The translations under genes were made by a program, and so were the position numbers. Of a stretch of DNA of 64,000 nucleotides, positions 35,201 to 46,915 are shown one piece after another (the first letter of the stretch is position 1; the number at the start of each line of letters is the position of its first letter). A model generated the notes under the pieces. It was not told where the DNA came from, did not search any database, and saw nothing but the letters and a program-made list of their open reading frames with translations. The DNA comes from Polychytrium aggregatum. Taxonomy: Eukaryota; Chytridiomycota; Chytridiomycetes; Polychytriales. The DNA lies in NCBI RefSeq assembly GCF_025602895.1, contig NW_026516215.1, positions 806,001 through 870,000 of the forward strand, in the 5' to 3' direction.

Positions 35201-37777
35201 CCAGAGCTACTGCAGCTCGATGGCGAGCTCTCCCGAATCATGAAGATCTACGGCACTGGCAGCGAGACACATGCCTCGTCCGATGCCAGCAACGCAGCCA
35301 CCCCTGCCGGGCCGGGCCGCCGAAAGGGCAAAGCCAAGGACTCCACCTCACCCGCCGCGGATACCACACCAGCACTCAAGCGTCGAGGTCGCGATCTGTT
35401 CCGCGAGGAAGACCGGCCTACCGGGGGCGTCGACAAGAAGATCTGGCTGGCGTATACCAAGGTCGCCGGCGGCAAATCCATCTTTGTGGTTTTGCTTGCC
35501 TTGATGATCCTTGCACAGACCGCCAGGGTCGGCACCGACTACTGGCTCGTTCCCTGGAGCACCAATCGCTTCCCATCCCTCGGGCTCGCCGGATACATTG
35601 GCATCTACTGGCTCCTGGGCTTCCTCCAGACCTTCTTTGTCTTCCTGATCTGCTTGTACTTTTCATACAAGGGCATTAGCGTCTCCAGGACGATCCACCT
35701 GCTGGCCTTTGATAGGATTCTGCATGCGCCGTCGTCGTTTTTTGACACAACACCTGTCGGACGCATCATCAATGTAAGTCGTCGTCGGTTGAGAACGTTG
35801 CCAATTGGCTGGGGTGGAGGAAGCGGTCAAGTGGCCAAGCAACCGAGCAGGGCATTGCTGCTGCATTGATTACGTCCGCTTATCGCAGCAAGCCTCTCCG
35901 GCGTCTCGTTGGAGGTCACGGCCGATGGCTGGAACGGGTCGTTTACTTATCATCGTATCTTCGACTTGCTGGCTTTGAACAGCGATTCTCCAGCGACCAA
36001 GATGCCATCGACAACTCGATCATCCAGAGCCTCCGGATGTCTTTCACCATGGGCTCGAACGCCGTGGGCATGTTCATCACCATCGTCATGGCTGCTCCCT
36101 GGTTCCTGGCAGCCCTTGGCCCGCTCATGGTGGTCTACTACTATATCCAGAATGTGTATCGCCGCACCTCCCGTGAGCTGAAGCGTCTCGACTCCCTTGC
36201 ACGATCGCCCATCTACGCCTATCTGGGAGAGTCGGCCCAGGGCACGACCACCATCCGAGCCTTTGGCCGCCAGAGCGAGTTTGTGAACCACTACGATGCA
36301 CTCATCGACAAGAACAACTCACCCGGGTTCCTGACTCTGTCGGCGCAGCGATGGCTTGGCATCCGCCTGGATATGATCGGCGCCTTCCTCGTCTTCTTCG
36401 CCGCCATATTGGGACTGGCGTGTCTGGGCTTCATGCCAGTTGTGCTCTACGGACTGGCACTGTCATATGCGCTCCAAGTCACAAGCGCCTTGAATCAGTG
36501 CGTGCGGCAGTTTTCCGATGTAAGTCCAGCACTCCGTCGCCTTTCCGGGGGCACTGTGTCTAATCTTGCGCGGTATCTTGACCAAGTGACATTTATGCGC
36601 CTGCGGATGCGGATGCTGCCTATGTTGCTGATGCTCGATCTCTGGGCGTCTTTGCTCGTCCCGATCCTCCCTCTGGCTCGGTTTCTTTCTTGCTTCAGAC
36701 GGAGATCTCCATGAATGCAGTCGAGCGTGTCTATCACTACGCATACGAAACTCCTGTCGAAGAGCCGGCCGGAACGGCGACCCAGATGCCGCCAGAGTCC
36801 TGGCCAAGCGAAGGCAAGATCGACATCACCAATCTAAAGCTTCGGTATCAACCGCACCTGCCCCTGGTCCTCAACGGAGTGTCGCTCTCGATCCATGGTC
36901 GTGAAAAAATCGGCATCGTGGGTCGTACCGGCAGCGGCAAGTCGTCCCTGATCAACTCGCTGTTCCGGATCACCCCATGTGAAGAGGGCTCGCGCATTCT
37001 CATCGATGGCGTGGACATTCACACCATTCCGCTGAGCAGCCTCCGCAGCGGTGTGACCATCATCCCTCAGGACCCTGTTCTCTTCAGCGGCACTATTCGT
37101 AGCAACCTCGACCCCTTTGATCAGTACGAGGACCACGAGCTCTGGGATGTCCTGGAAAAGTGCCATCTCAAGGACAAAATCACCAGAATCCAGCAAGAGC
37201 TGGAGGACACCTCTGCAAAGGACCAGGGCCGAGCCGCCCAGCAGCCGGCCCTCTTTGGCCTCGAAATCTATGTTCAAGAACGAGGCGAAAATTGGTCTGT
37301 GGGACAGCGACAGCTGATGTGTCTTGCCCGAGCCATGCTGCGAAAGCCCCGGATCCTGGTCATGGACGAAGGTGAGTCGGTCTGCTGATTTTCCTGCGAT
37401 AGGCATGCGCATCATTTCTGACTCTCAATTCTGTCCACCCCCTCATCGTCTCCTCGATGCCATGGCCTCGGGGTACGGACGTCGCCGATCCAGCCACGGC
37501 CAATGTCGACTATGAGACCGACCAGATCATCCAGTCCTGTTTGCGCACCGAGTTCGCCAACTCCACTCTGATCACGATCGCCCACAGGCTCAACACTGTG
37601 ATAGACTACGACCGCGTCGTCGTGATGAAGGACGGCTTGCTCGTCGAGGTCGGCTCCCCGGCCGAACTGCTTGACTCCGAGAACAAGCACTTTACTCTCT
37701 TCAAGGACATGGTGAAGGAGACCGGCGCCAGCCACTCAGAGTTTTTGGCCAAGCGTGCCCGTCCCACCGAGAACTAA
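32222..37777 (+). CDS. ABC transporter, ABCC/MRP subfamily without TMD0 (Yor1/MRP4-5-like)
   Basis: Ten exons (32222-32913, 33002-33035, 33160-33425, 33580-33819, 33934-34728, 34839-34912, 35049-35773, 35983-36519, 36699-37371, 37494-37777) give 1439 residues. The order is TMD1-NBD1-TMD2-NBD2, starting directly with the linker before TMD1, so the extra TMD0 of long MRPs is absent. NBD1 has Walker A GGIGAGKSS, signature LSGGQKQR and Walker B DIVLLDDPLSAVD. NBD2 has Walker A GRTGSGKSS, a signature of the ABCC degenerate type (NWSVGQRQL), RILVMDEATANVD and the H-loop ITIAHRLNTV. All catalytic elements look intact. It likely exports organic anions, conjugates or drugs across the plasma or vacuolar membrane using ATP; the substrate is unknown. 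Intron joins are well supported by motif continuity. Confidence 0.92.
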
Positions 37778-37988
37778 AGCGCTGACTGATCTCAACGAGC
37801 AGACCTCATCAAGCACCGCGATCGCTGCCGTCATCGCCATCACCGAAGCCCCCAAGCTCGGCAATCATTTTGCTACCCGGCCGCTGTAGCTTCTTTTATT
37901 TCTTTTTGTCATTCTTTGTCCTCTTGAAACGATCCAGGCTCTATGATTCAGGCCGGCGTGTGGTCCGGATATTCGGTCTGAATATATA
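37778..37988. terminator. Convergent 3' spacer between the ABCC and Dicer genes
   Basis: 211 bases between two converging stops. T-rich on the plus strand around 37895-37925. No sequence-specific terminator can be named. Confidence 0.35.
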
Positions 37989-40760
37989 TCAGTCGTCGCT
38001 ATCTGCCTCAATTGTCCAGTCTCCGAGGAGCGGCTCTGCAGGGGCTGCCTCGCGAACCTCGCTCGACACCACGCCGCAAGTGCATATCCCCAGAAACTGG
38101 CTGTAGTTGGCTTGGATCCAGGCCAGACACTTGGTGGCAGCCTGCTTTTTGGCTGCCCGACGGCTTTTATCTGTGGCGGTTGCCATCGGGACATTATGGA
38201 GGCTGACGGTGCAATCGATATGAAGGGCGCTGCGGAGCACAAAACTGGGGAGAATCGAGGGTGTTACTCGGAGACAAAATGGGCCGCCACGAAGTGCTCA
38301 AAGTAGATCATGAGGATGTTCCATATGGCGACGCCAACGACGACAACGACATCAACATCGACAACGACAACAGCGACAGCAGCGACGATGCCCAGAGGTC
38401 AAACAAACCTAAACTCCAGTCCCCGTTGGCACCCAAGTTGCTCCTCGATGCACCAGTACAGCTTCTGCGTGGGATGCAAGCATCCGACCTCGATCATGTT
38501 CGAAGGGCCGAGCGACCGTGCGGCCGAGTCCCACCACGGGCAAATCAGGGTCCGTCTCACAATGCCCCAAACCAAGTCGATGTCAAAGCCCGAGTCGACA
38601 AAGACGGCACCGAGCATGGCTTCGTACAGATCACCAAAGACTTTGGGTGCCTTGGGCAACGCCTTCCAGAAGCCTGGGTTGCTGGGATAGTGTTCGAGCT
38701 GGGCCTTGAACAGCCCGTCAAACTCGACGAGCGAGTCCCAGAGACCCGCGCTTGCGTTGGAGATGACGTTGTGCAGATCCAGTGCGATGGCGACGCACGA
38801 AAGGAACTGGTTGCTGATGAACTCGGATCGCATGTCGGTCAGATGGTGCGGTGTCAAAGGCGGATCGCGGGCGTACAGAAACCGAGTTACTGTAAAGTTG
38901 AGCACGGCATCACCTGTGGATGTGTTGGCGGACACAGGCCGACAAAATCGACCGAATCGACAGAGCCAGAGCATGTCAGACAGGCAGGGCACTCAAATGG
39001 CGCATTTTGCTCTGCAAGCGTGCGAACCTCTGCCTGGCACACGAGGCCGTGGTATGGGTGGCCAGTAGTCGACCATAAGCAGGGCCCAGTTTCGGACTAT
39101 GGCAGCTCTCCAGTGCACCGGTGCATGGCTGTTCGTCCTTACCGATAAATTCGAGCCGCTCATACGAGGCAGCAGCGCTGCTCCGTCCGGCCGAGAAGCT
39201 CAACGGATTCCGCGCAGCCTGCCACATGTTCGAGCCCGAGTGTGTAAGCGCCTCGGACAAAAGGCGTAAATCCGTGAAGCGGTAGTGGATCATGTCTTCG
39301 ATTTTCGAGAGCGCTTGCCGCCGATCCTCGGTCACGACAATGTGCTTTTTCTTCTTCTTCGTCAGGACCTCCTCGCGGATCTGTGCCCATTGCAGCACAT
39401 ACTCGGCAAAGCTTGGCCGGAACATCGAGCCGTAGAGCGAGCTGAGCAGCCGGACAGCCGCCCTCCAGTCGTACACAACCTGCGATCCGATCAGAGCCTC
39501 GACAACGTCTGCCAGCATCTTGGTCGACATCGCGACGACCTCACGGGACATGGGTGGCTTCCAGTCCTGCCGCTCCATCCTGTCGATGAGGTAGTAGTTT
39601 GCCACGCCCAGCTCGCGGCCGATGATGGCCAGCTTTTCGTTGCGCTCCATCTGGATCTTAAGAAGGTGCAGCGAGCTCTCGTCGCACGGCGTCGTTGAGA
39701 AAAAGTGCACGGCAAGGTACACTTTGAGGAAGCTGTCGCCAAGGGTCTCCAACCGCTCGTAACTCCACGGCCGATGCGCTTGCGTGCCCGTCAGAGCCGT
39801 CTGAACGCGGCTGACAGTCGCCATCGGCAGCTGCAGGACCGAGCAGATCTCCAGGGTGTTGAGTTGGTGGTATAGCTCGAGCATCAGCATCGGCAGCTTC
39901 AGGGCGTAGACGAGGTGCTGCTTCTTGATCGGCAGGATCGCGCAGAACTGGGGGATCAGAAAGGAGATGGGCGAGAGCGGCTGTGGGCGGTTATCTCGGT
40001 AGATCCTATCGAGCCGAAGCACTCTGACCAGAGGCTGGTTGGGATCGATTTCGTCCTTGGCGTGGAAGCGCTCGAGGTAGTGTTTTGCCGTGCTCATGGT
40101 GGGGTCGGCAAGCGATGTCGGCTTGAAAGGCGACAGATCGTGCTCGATCTTTTGGATGAGATAGATGCGATTCTTGTGCCGATCGTAGTAGCGGTCGACG
40201 AGGACACACTCGCTGAGCAGTGGGTCGTTGTTCTCTATCGCCGTGCGCACGCTGAACGAGGCAGGATCAAAGTCGAACGAGCGCTCGAGTTCCAGCCAGT
40301 CGATGTCGACCTCGCCCGAGACTGGGTTGTGGACAGCCGGAGCGAATAGGAAGGCAAAGTCGTCGTCCTCTTGGATGGCGTCCTTTGTCTTTCGCAAGGC
40401 ATGGTAGAGCAGCCGGAAATGGAACCGCTGGATGATGCGGGTGTCTTCGGGCCTGACGGTGATGGGGCGATCTGCCGGCGAGATGCGCACGATATGCGGG
40501 CAGCCGTTGACGAGGAGGCTGAGGTCGATGGTCTGCGGGATCTGTCCGCGAGTCACAAAGACCAAAGGGCAGTGCTCAAATCGAGAGTCGGTTGCGAGCT
40601 CGGCGATTGATGCAATCCAGATTTGCTCGACACCAGACCAGGGCCGTGATGCTCCCAGACAGGACGGGATTTTGGCAGGATAGATGTCCTGGTCTGAAGC
40701 CGCTATCGGCGTGGTAAGTCCAGAGGCGGCAGCAGGAGCGACATACGTGCTGGAAATCAT
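37989..40760 (-). CDS. Dicer-like RNase III lacking the helicase domain
   Basis: Three exons (40760-39143, 38913-38409, 38229-37989) give 787 residues. From the N-terminus: a platform/PAZ-like region (~residues 1-330, including IQRFHFRLLYHALRKTKDAI and FLIPQFCAILPIKKQHLVYA), RNase IIIa (SYERLETLGDSFLKVYLA ... ADVVEALIG), RNase IIIb (SYERLEFIGDAVLNF split by intron 1 ... FGDLYEAMLGAVFVDSG), and a C-terminal dsRNA-binding domain ending in SRRAAKKQAATKCLAWI. Acidic metal ligands E/D are present in both RNase III halves. No DExD/H helicase or DUF283 is encoded, and only 300 bases separate this start from the next gene's stop, so it is not simply cut off by annotation. In-frame codons extend upstream to ATG 40967, an alternative start. 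Expected role: cutting dsRNA into small RNAs for silencing. Confidence 0.88.
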
Positions 40761-41060
40761 GGCAGCTTTCAAGGCCGTCCAGGGCAGTCCGGAATACAGA
40801 CAGGGCAGATATCGACGGAAGCACAGCGCAGATGGAATGCAGAGTCGGCGGCGACGAAGCACGGATGCTGCGCGCGTCAAAGGCCCTCCATGATCGGCCA
40901 GGGGCCAGGGCCAAGCAAGACAATCCGCCAAGAGGGCAGCAGCGGATTCCACTTTGTCCCGGGCCATCGTCCACGACACGAATGCTGTTTATAAATGGCT
41001 GGTATATTCGGGCTGATCTAGAAGGCAGGCACTGCCATTCAACAGACGGGTGATGCAGCA
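40761..41060. promoter_or_regulatory. Dicer promoter region
   Basis: 300 bases between the PAS-gene stop and the chosen Dicer start. The Dicer frame stays open through much of it (to 40967), so part may be coding. No helicase motif occurs in any frame. Confidence 0.4.
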
Positions 41061-43372
41061 TCAGTTTGCCACAGGCGACACCATCGCACTGTATGCTCTG
41101 CGGGTGATGCTTTCCGACGCCGGCAAGAGTCGCTGCGGTGACAGCCAGACCCGGGTGCGAGGTGCATCGGCTGTGCTGCTGCCTTGCATGCGAAGCAGCT
41201 CCGATATTCGCCCCAGGAATGCCCATCTGAGGCACGATCGACAAAAGACATAGTATCGCTCAAGATACTGCAGTCCCGCGCTGACAAGCTTCTCTGCATC
41301 ATCGACCAGAGCGACGACCCTAGGGTGCGAGAGCCCAAGACCAAGCTGCTCCGAAGCAGCTGCATGGATGGATCGGCATTGCTCGCGCAGGAAATCCAAA
41401 GGCAGACGAAGAGTTGACGTTGCGGTGCGATCCGGAGCAGCGCCGCAATGCACGCAAGCTTCCTGGCATTGAGTCTCGGGTTGGGATGGACTGCCGATCA
41501 TCTGACAGGAAGATGCCACGGGCCGACACCCAAGTGAATTGCCGTTGGGGTTGGGTGATGGGGAGGGTGTTGCCGGGTTGCATGGTTGCTGCTCTTGGGT
41601 TGGTATTGATGTCGGGCCACCAACGTCATCGAAAGGGTAGCTGCTGTCCATCTCGTCGGCAGAATCAGTGTCTTCGATGGTGTCCATGTCGCCGTTGCTG
41701 TCGATATCTTCGTCGCTCTCCAGATCTCCGATACGATCGATCGCATCATCGACATCATCGGCATCCTCGGCATCCTCGGCATGATCAGCATCATTGATAT
41801 CGTCGTCATCATCGACACCGTCGCCATCGTCAACATCATCGGCATTGTCGAGACTCGCTTCCTCTTGCTCGGCTCGCCAGGCATCCATTTCAGTAAGGAC
41901 GCAGAGCGGCCCTGCCCGGGAGAGCACGGCCGAGACCTCGACCCATCGGTAGGGTCTCCGTCGTCTTAATGCGTGTGGGTGGTATTGCTGGGCAGAGGTG
42001 CTCGTGCTCGATGGATACGGCACCGGAATATGATCAGAATGCGAGAAGCAGCTTGAGCTGCAATCGTCCTCATGGGCGGCATCGGCCCTAACCAGCACTG
42101 TTCCATCAACCAAGCTGCAGTTGACTGTGAGACCGTCGGGTGCAGTTCCGCAGTGCGAGCTCGGGCATTTGCTGTTCCTGGCAGCTCGCTCTTGTGCAGA
42201 GCCAGTGCTCTCGTCGGCTGGGAGGATGCTTCTTGAGCCGGGACCATTGGGACTAGGAGTGCACGAGCCGTCCGAGAAGCTGCCCGAGTGCATCGATCTG
42301 CTCTCGAGACACTCGCACAGGAGGAACTCTGAGCCGTATCCCGAGTCGACCGGGCCGTGGGAACCCAACAGCCAGCGCATCGTAAAGCGGCAGTATCCGC
42401 CCTTGAACATGGTATCGAGTCCGCGGCAGAATTTGTGGACATCCCGCCGATGGACAAACTTCATGGCCGACTGGTTGACGATTTCATCGAGTCCGTACCC
42501 CAGGAACGACGACGGCAGAATGTGGTCGATGGTGCCAAAGGGCGTCAAGCGCAGGATACACTTTTGCAGATCTGCGTCCTGGCACATTGGCGGGGGAAGG
42601 CAGCCGAGCGGTTCGTCATATTGCTGGGCGAGCGAGCCAGGTAAGCCAGATACACCAGGTAAACCGGGCGAGCCATAGCCAGAGCTGGGCGCCGATCCGA
42701 TTTCGAGGATGGTCTTCATTTGCCGGATGTCGCAGAGGAACCAGTACGTCAGTGGGTCGGATGGGCGGCGGTGGCAGCAAACGTCCATCCATATGAACTG
42801 GCCGGACCTCGTCCGCAGCTCCGTTGAGTGGACCGGCTGCCACAGGGCAGAATTTCTGCAGCCACAGAGTCGCAGGGTGATTGCCCGGCAGCACGAGGAC
42901 GAATTGGATGCAGCGGCGCTTCTTGGTTGGGTCTCCGAGGAGCCCAGCGGCTTGCGGTGCAAGAGCGAGGCTTCTTTGGACGGGCAGGTGATTGACAAAC
43001 TGCAACGGCGACCGATGCCGTGATCCAGGCAGCGATTCGGGGCTATTGTCTGCGAGAGAGCCTGGGGCGAAGGGACGTCTTGCGGCGAACAGGTCGAGGG
43101 AAGCACGCAGCCCAGATCAACCCCGGCGAGTTCGGCTGCAGAGTAGTCCGCCAGCCTCAGTAGCGGACGGCTGGCAAACACAATCTTCTGGTCGCAATCG
43201 GTAACGAGTAGGTGCGGAGATCTCAGGACGCACTGCAGGTCAAGCGAGCGACAGAGTCAGCGTTGTTCTGGTGCCGAATCTTGGCTATCGGCAGAGCGTC
43301 GCAGGCGGGAGAGAGGGTGGATGCAGGTCTCACCACGGCATTGCTGCGTCCGTTGCTGCATTTCATCGGCAT
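41061..43372 (-). CDS. PAS-domain protein (two PAS repeats), sensor/transcription-regulator type
   Basis: A short first exon (43372-43334, MPMKCSNGRSNAV) and one long exon (43232-41061) give 736 residues. PAS-A begins at about residue 19 (HLLVTDCDQKIVFASRPLLR, then LADYSAAELAGVDLG) and ends near SGQFIWMDVCCHRRPSDP. PAS-B (~residues 225-290 and ~410-425) starts CILRLTPFGTIDHILPSSFL and has RRDVHKFCRGLDTMFKGGYC, closing with YRWVEVSAVLSRAG. A very acidic Asp-rich stretch of about 90 residues follows, then a C-terminal helical block of ~110 residues. PAS repeats bind ligands or mediate dimerisation in fungal light and stress regulators. No LOV cysteine motif, GATA finger or bHLH is visible, so a white-collar identity is not supported. 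The first exon is an inference from splice signals. Confidence 0.72.
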
Positions 43373-44350
43373 TACGACGGACAAGCGGGCTGGGTGAGGA
43401 TGAAAGTGGGTTGTGGGCAGAGTATTTGATCAACGATCAGATAGGATCGGATCGGGCGAGAATGGCGAGGGCAAGGCTGAATTCTGGGTCGTGGGGCTTG
43501 GTTCGGTTGTTACAAAGCTGCAATCAGCTCGGAAGCAGAATGATGCAACTGCCAGGAAGGTGGAGGACGGGCAACCGAGGCCGGACAAACGCAGATTCGG
43601 ACGCCGCAAGGACCTCATTCCTGATGGCAGCTGGCAGAGCTGGCCGACGTCGGGCGGGGTCCAGCAAGCCATGCGTTTAAACAGACTCGACGACGCAGCA
43701 GTGCTTCTGTGCAGTAATGGAGCCCCGGTGCAGTCGCATGGCAAAAGGCCCGCGCTCTCATGGCCCCGAACGATGCCGGGGGCAGGGACTGCATGTGAAA
43801 GGCCGGGCATGATCGGACCAGAATCGGCGGGGGTCTTCTGCAAGCCGCCATGCTCCACACCGATTCGAGTCGTCGGCGCATTGGCATTCAAAAATCGATG
43901 CCACGCCAGTTACGGTTGGCTCGGCTATCCTTTGCTGTGGTCGTTCAAGCGTTCAGGGTGTTCAAATTTGTATTTTCCGATCGAGCTATTGGTATTAAAC
44001 TCACAAAAGGAGCGCGGCTTCGAAGCTGAAGCAAATGGAGTGGAATGGAATGAAATGAAGACAGGAAGAAATCCCAAACAAATAGTTGAAGTAAAAGTGG
44101 GACAGCCAAGGGCATAGCGGTGAGTTGGCTGTTCGGCCAGGATAATTCTTGCTCTGCAGGTTAGATGGCCGACAGCACGCCTCGACAACGACCGCCTGGG
44201 GAGGGTCTAGGTCTAGAGGAGCACGTCTCCGGAGGCATGATTAGGCGAGTTGTGAGGAGGGGACGGGGAGAGGAAAGTGGGTTGCTGTTGCGGTGGCTGC
44301 GTGGGCAGTGACTATGCGGTTGTGAGCGCATTCGGAGCTCTATCGAAAGA
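43373..44350. other. Intergenic region, no supported gene
   Basis: About 1 kb between two minus-strand genes. A 234-codon plus-strand frame at 43413-44117 has no protein-like features and no splice signals, and was not accepted. AT content rises near 43960-44100. Confidence 0.5.
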
Positions 44351-46915
44351 TCAGTTCGCCGATGCCAGATCCGCTTGCCACGCTGATCGAACCTGTGCAG
44401 CTCTGGGGGGCTTGTGGAGCCAGTGCAAGCAGGCTCCACAACGATTGTGTCGAGGCAGGCCTCGGTTCCGACTCGCACGAAGGCGAATGGCCGAGGTAGT
44501 GCTGCTCGGCCCATACCTCCTTGCCATATCCAACAACATGAACTTTAGGACCGGTGACTTGGTACCGTCCGTCAAAGTTGGATGTCTGTGCGGAGATGGT
44601 GCAGTTACAGGAACGGGGATCAGTGGCTCGATCGTGGCAATGTTGCCATGGATTCGTGTCGGTGTGCAGTGCTCGGCGAAGGGCGAAGGGCAACGGGGCA
44701 GGTGATGGTGCGTGGAGAGACGCAAAGGAGCGCTGTGCATGTGGGAGTCTACGGGCGAGTGTTGTGTCGGTGGATGATATGCAGAACGTACCGAGGCAAC
44801 AACCGCATCTGACTTGGCGGCGGCATCAATCTTGGGATGAGGCAGATTGTCGTTGTAGAGGCTCATGTGCAAAGCGCTCTCGCTCTTTACGGTGACATCC
44901 TCAACATGGTACAGCGTGGCATTGATGCCGACATCGCTCGGGGAGCGAGAGAGCAGAGTCGCACGCTTGGTGGAGATCCCCTGGATGGATAGTGTCAATG
45001 CGTTAATCGCAGTCATAAGCAACCAAATGCGGTCGAAAAGCCACGGCCAGGTGCGGACATGAAGGGAGTGATAGCCATTCAACCTGTCCACGAATGGCAA
45101 AGCGAGACTGCTTCTGAAGCTCGTGCGCACCTGGACTGCAACTTTGGAGCCGTCCAGATACAGGCTCTGGAAGCGGGCGACGAATGCTTGTGGGTTTGCG
45201 ATAGACCTGTCGACGATGGTCATACGAGGCGCAGTGACGGACAGAACAAATTGCTCGGGCTGGTAGATCCGCGAGGGCAGGATAATCTGCATGGCAAATT
45301 TCAGGCAGTCGCTGCCGATCGAGCGGCCGGGTCCCAGCTGCGGACAGGGGAGGCAGCAGGCGAGGGGCAGGAGTCAGCGATGGCAGTGAGGATGAATGTA
45401 TCGACAGCAACGGCATGGGTGAGTTTGCCCATTGATCACTTGGCGATGCAACAGAGCAAAGATACCAGCATGTGCCGTCATATCCCAAGGCACAAACCGC
45501 AACACTCACCATGATATCGATGTACAGCGAGCCCATCGAGTCGAGGTTGTACCACACGTTGACGGCGCCTATCAGATCGGCGATGCCGACATGATAGTGT
45601 CCGGTGATGGCGACATCCGTCTCGCCAATGATCCTATTGTGGTCATAGTCCTGGGCATGCAGGGTCCCGTGCCGCCCTGTTTTTCGCTTGGTGCCGAGCG
45701 TGAACGACCGGATGGCGCGATTCTTGAGCTCTTGCGGGCGCTCGTTCGTCATTTCGATGTATCCAGGCAGGTTGGTGTTGATGTAGATCCGCGGGTACCG
45801 CCACGTCGGGATCAGGATTGAGTTAATGTCAGGCTGTCGCACCTGAATATCAAAGGGCGTGCAGGTGCTGATGTTGCCCTCAAAGTGGTTGATGGGAATG
45901 TCTGCCCCTGGATCCTGCAAAATGAAAGGCAACACAACCTGTGCCAGCCAAAGGGCAGGCGAGTGGACAGGGTGGAGTGTCAAGGGGAAGGTCAATGCCG
46001 AGGACCAGAAACGCAGCAGGACGAGGGGCCAAAGCTTGACCAGCTGCCAGCAGTTGTTGAAGCATCTCGCCACAGCTCGTTAGGTGTGTGTGGGGTATAC
46101 ATACCATGCCAAAGGTCGTCAACAGGAAGAGGAGGCACAGGAATATGGCTGTGAGCTGTCCGCAAAGGTCGTCATCGTCGCCTGCGGGTGGATAAGCCAA
46201 GTGCCCAAACGGAGTGGGCAGAATGTCAGCCGGGACACCAATGAGCCGGACATTCCGCGCTCTGGGCAAGTTCTCCGGCAACACAGAGAGGCAGCATAGT
46301 ATGGGGAGGCAAGCGGTCGCTTGGCTTTCGGGGGGGGCAATCGCTTGAGGATGACTTGGTCTGTAATCCGGAGCTGCGAATCGACTGCCCAGTCCAGTCC
46401 AGTCCAGTCCAGTCCAGTCCAGTCCAGTCCAGTCCAGTCCAGTCCAGTCCAGTCCAGTCCAGTCCGGTTGGGCACTGGGATTTGTTGGTCAGGCCAATAT
46501 CTGACATTTGCCATCCGGTCTGGCTCGAGAGAACCAGCCATTCCTGAGCCCCCGCACACATCGATCAAGCCTCGAGGACGTACTAGCTCTACGTACCGTC
46601 GTCGTCGTCGACTACATCGTGGTAGTTGGGCAAGGGTTCGTCATGCCGCACCTCGTCGTCGTAGTATGGCGGAGGCGGGATGTCGGGCATGTTTTCGAAG
46701 GAGATGCTGATGTCGGCCCCGGGCGATGCAGGCGGAGGCGATATCCAGCTGCCCGAGTCTGGGGACGGAGGTGGCTCTAGCGTCGTATTGATGGCATAGC
46801 GAGGGCTGCCTTGGCTCCGGGCCAGAAGCGGGGTCGATTCGGATGCAGGCTCTTCGGGCTCGGGCTCGTGCTCGGGCTCGGATGGAGGATTGTCCGGCAG
46901 AGTCTGCAGGGTCAT
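44351..46915 (-). CDS. Single-pass membrane protein with LEA2-like ectodomain, unknown function
   Basis: Seven exons (46915-46597, 46181-46105, 45914-45510, 45337-45131, 44980-44792, 44585-44517, 44392-44351) join in phase to 435 residues. Residues 1-110 are Pro/Glu/Asp-rich and probably cytosolic. A single hydrophobic helix (LTAIFLCLLFLLTTFGM) lies at about 116-132. The remaining ~300 residues form an outside or lumenal part with repeated beta-type segments (ISTCTPFDIQVRQPDINSIL, YNLDSMGSLYIDIM, ALHMSLYNDNLPHPKIDAAA) that resemble LEA2/DUF3712-like domains of fungal vacuolar or plasma-membrane proteins. That resemblance is weak and from memory. The first intron contains an (AGTCC)15 repeat. 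Exon joins are all phase-consistent, which supports the model, but none is backed by a known motif. Confidence 0.65.
46391..46465 (+). repeat. (AGTCC)15 pentanucleotide repeat in an intron
   Basis: Fifteen perfect AGTCC units within intron 1 (46596-46182) of the membrane-protein gene on the minus strand. Confidence 0.97.

Noticed and set aside
41061-43372. White-collar-type (WC-1) photoreceptor identity for the PAS gene
   Set aside because: No LOV GRNCRFLQ-type cysteine motif and no GATA zinc finger.
43413-44117. 234-codon plus-strand frame
   Set aside because: Composition is not protein-like, there are no splice signals or domains, and it lies between two minus-strand genes.
44340-44693. 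Alternative last exon ending SGSGIGELIFR for the membrane-protein gene
   Set aside because: It requires a different phase at the last junction; the accepted join (44392-44351) keeps phase 0 from the preceding exon.
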